A DNA stretch of 64,000 nt, from assembly GCF_036226885.1 (NCBI RefSeq), contig NZ_CP109027.1, forward strand, positions 3,968,001 to 4,032,000. Direction: 5' to 3'. The notes under the pieces are model-generated. The model ran no database searches. It saw only the letters and a program-made list of their open reading frames with translations, and had not been told where the DNA came from. Position 1 is the stretch's first letter. Each line of letters opens with the position of its first letter. This stretch comes from Streptomyces sp. NBC_00663. GTDB taxonomy: Bacteria; Actinomycetota; Actinomycetes; Streptomycetales; Streptomycetaceae. The translations under genes were made by a program, and so were the position numbers. Positions 62,442 to 64,000 of the stretch are shown here, piece by piece.

Positions 62442-63355
62442 TCCCCCTCCTCGGCGGCGGGCCCTGCCGGGTGGGCCGGGTCGGAGGCCGATGTGTCCTG
62501 CGGCGCGTCGTGCGAGCTGAGGTGCTCGGTGGGCGACGGTTCGTGGACGGCCCTGTCCTGTGGTTCGTCGTGCGGACCGGCGTCCTGCGCTCCGGTGTCG
62601 TGCGCGCCGGTGTCGTGCGGACCGCCGTCTCGCGGATGGACCACGCGCGCGGGTGCGGCCTCTCCCCTAGCCAGGCGGAGGCCCACCAGCGAGGCGGGTC
62701 CCGCTCCGCCGGTCGCCTCGACGGCCCCTGGCCGCTCGTCGGGGAAGCCGGCGAGGATCCGCGCGGTCTCCTTGAAGGTGCACAGCGGCGCCCCGCGCGT
62801 GGGCTGCACCGGGCGGCCCGCGACCAGGTCGTCGACGAGGCGCTTGGCGCTGGCCGGGGTCTGGTTGTCGAAGAACTCCCAGTTGACCATCACGACCGGC
62901 GCGAAGTCGCAGGCCGCGTTGCACTCGATGTGCTCCAGCGTGACCTTGCCGTCGTCGGTGGTCCCGCCGTTGCCGACGCCCAGGTGCTCCTGGAGGGACT
63001 CGAAGATCGCGTCGCCGCCCATCACCGCGCACAGCGTGTTCGTGCAGACGCCGACCTGGTAGTCACCGCTCGGCCGGCGCCGGTACATGGTGTAGAAGGT
63101 GGCGACCGCGGTGACCTCGGCCGTGGTCAGGCCGAGGACGTCCGCGCAGAACTGCATCCCGGTGCGCGTGACATGGCCCTCCTCCGCCTGCACGAGGTGC
63201 AGCAGCGGAAGGAGCGCGGACCGGGAGTCGGGGTAGCGGGCGATGACCTCGCGCGCGTCCGTCTCAAGCCGGGCTCGGACATCGTCCGGGTAGGCGGGCG
63301 CGGGCAGTTCGGGCATGCCCAGGCTGACGCCCCGCTCCGAAGAAGAGGTGGTCAC
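62438..63355 (-). CDS. nuoE: NADH-quinone oxidoreductase subunit E with a His/Asp-rich tail (main operon)
   Basis: 305 residues. The thioredoxin-like [2Fe-2S] domain has GVCTNTLCAVMGG and HIECNAACDFAPVVMVN. It ends near residue 205, after GAPLCTFKETARILAG. The remaining about 95 residues are a low-complexity tail with repeated HDTGAHDTGAQDAGPHDEPQ-type segments. The GTG at 63355 overlaps the nuoD stop (GTGA). A longer frame upstream only crosses nuoD. Confidence 0.93.
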   Translation of the reverse strand: MTTSSSERGVSLGMPELPAPAYPDDVRARLETDAREVIARYPDSRSALLPLLHLVQAEEGHVTRTGMQFCADVLGLTTAEVTAVATFYTMYRRRPSGDYQVGVCTNTLCAVMGGDAIFESLQEHLGVGNGGTTDDGKVTLEHIECNAACDFAPVVMVNWEFFDNQTPASAKRLVDDLVAGRPVQPTRGAPLCTFKETARILAGFPDERPGAVEATGGAGPASLVGLRLARGEAAPARVVHPRDGGPHDTGAHDTGAQDAGPHDEPQDRAVHEPSPTEHLSSHDAPQDTSASDPAHPAGPAAEEGE

Positions 63356-64000
63356 CGGTCGACGCCTCCCATCACGGGGTCGATGGACGCGACGGCGACG
63401 ATGACGTCGGCGACCTGGCCGCCCTCGCACATCGCCGCCATGGCCTGAAGGTTGGTGAAGGAGGGGTCGCGGAAGTGGACCCGGAAGGGGCGGGTGCCGC
63501 CGTCGGACACCGCGTGCACCCCGAGTTCGCCCTTGGGTGACTCGACGGCCGCGTACGCCTGTCCCGGCGGTACGCGGAAGCCCTCGGTGACCAGCTTGAA
63601 GTGGTGGATCAGGGCCTCCATGGAGGTGCCCATGATCTTCTTGATGTGGTCGAGCGAGTTGCCGAGACCGTCGGGGCCGAGCGCGAGCTGGGCGGGCCAG
63701 GCGATCTTCTTGTCGGCGACCATGACCGGGCCGGGCTGGAGCCGGTCCAGGCACTGCTCGACGATGTGCAGCGACTGGCGCATCTCCTCCAGGCGGATCA
63801 GGAACCGCCCGTAGGAGTCGCAGGTGTCGGCGGTCGGGACCTCGAAGTCGTAGGTCTCGTAGTCGCAGTAGGGCTGCGACTTGCGCAGGTCGTGCGGCAG
63901 GCCGGTGGAGCGCAGGATCGGGCCGGTGGCGCCGAGGGCCATGCAGCCGGCCAGGTCGAGGTACCCGACGTCCTGCATACGGGCCTTGAAGATGGGGTTC
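63352..64000 (-). CDS. nuoD: NADH-quinone oxidoreductase subunit D (main operon, 5' end missing)
   Basis: C-terminal 215 residues of the 49-kDa quinone-site subunit. The frame runs past base 64000 with NPIFKARMQDVGYLDLAGCM. Family features are GATGPILRSTGLPHDLRK, YDFEVP, ESPKGELGVHAVSDGGTRPFR and the C-terminal ending in FGFID-like IDPVMGGVDR. The only nuoD in this window. The second complex would need it or another copy. Confidence 0.95.
   Translation of the reverse strand, partial: NPIFKARMQDVGYLDLAGCMALGATGPILRSTGLPHDLRKSQPYCDYETYDFEVPTADTCDSYGRFLIRLEEMRQSLHIVEQCLDRLQPGPVMVADKKIAWPAQLALGPDGLGNSLDHIKKIMGTSMEALIHHFKLVTEGFRVPPGQAYAAVESPKGELGVHAVSDGGTRPFRVHFRDPSFTNLQAMAAMCEGGQVADVIVAVASIDPVMGGVDR

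Overview
The window is chromosomal DNA from a high-GC actinomycete, almost certainly a Streptomyces. The evidence is a very strong G/C bias at third codon positions, frequent GTG starts, ATGA/GTGA gene overlaps, Tat/Sec-secreted hydrolases, and a gene order (second nuo cluster, histidine kinases, korAB, polyprenyl synthase, full nuo operon) that I remember as typical of streptomycetes. No rRNA, tRNA, CRISPR array, insertion sequence or prophage was recognised.

Layout. (1) 1-6463, minus strand: a second, partial complex I operon, nuoA2-B2-C2-H2-I2-J2-K2-L2 (L2 runs off the left edge). It has no nuoD, E, F or G between its genes, and nuoC2 carries a 350-residue disordered tail with a repeated Arg/Ser motif. 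(2) 6692-10520, plus: two paralogous NarL-type sensor kinases and one response regulator. (3) 10774-13774, plus: korAB, a 2-oxoacid:ferredoxin oxidoreductase. (4) 13.8-21.9 kb: small metabolic and regulatory genes (HxlR regulator with divergent NmrA-type reductase, RarD permease, VOC protein, secreted M28 aminopeptidase, a TPR protein and degenerate P-loop protein pair, FMN reductase). (5) 21.9-27.5 kb, minus: ABC-2 exporter, LolA-like lipoprotein-binding protein, CHRD-domain protein, polyprenyl diphosphate synthase. (6) 27.7-31.2 kb, plus: POT peptide importer followed by an Xaa-Pro/CocE-type hydrolase. (7) 31.4-32.1 kb: c-di-AMP (ydaO) riboswitch ahead of a secreted lytic transglycosylase. 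(8) 32-40 kb: HAD phosphatase, GH53 galactanase, a frameshifted gene, an FAD oxidoreductase and ATP-grasp ligase pair, fumarylacetoacetase, M56 peptidase. (9) 40.4-47.4 kb, plus: an unusual operon of a GntR regulator, a two-cluster ferredoxin resembling AprB, an SsuABC-type importer, and an AprA-like flavoprotein fused to HEAT repeats. (10) RecQ helicase and a small secreted protein. (11) 50.3-64.0 kb, minus: the housekeeping complex I operon from nuoN back to nuoD (nuoD truncated at the right edge; A-C lie outside).

How it may work together. Much of the window concerns menaquinone-linked electron transfer: the complete NADH-dependent complex I, a second complex I without an NADH module next to a ferredoxin-reducing enzyme, and a polyprenyl synthase that could make the menaquinone tail. 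The simplest reading is that KorAB-reduced ferredoxin feeds the second complex. This is an inference, and the missing NuoD would have to come from elsewhere. The AprBA-like/importer operon at 40.4-47.4 kb is the best candidate for an undescribed system: a solute, probably a sulfur- or sulfonate-like compound, is imported and handled by a flavin/Fe-S enzyme resembling APS reductase.
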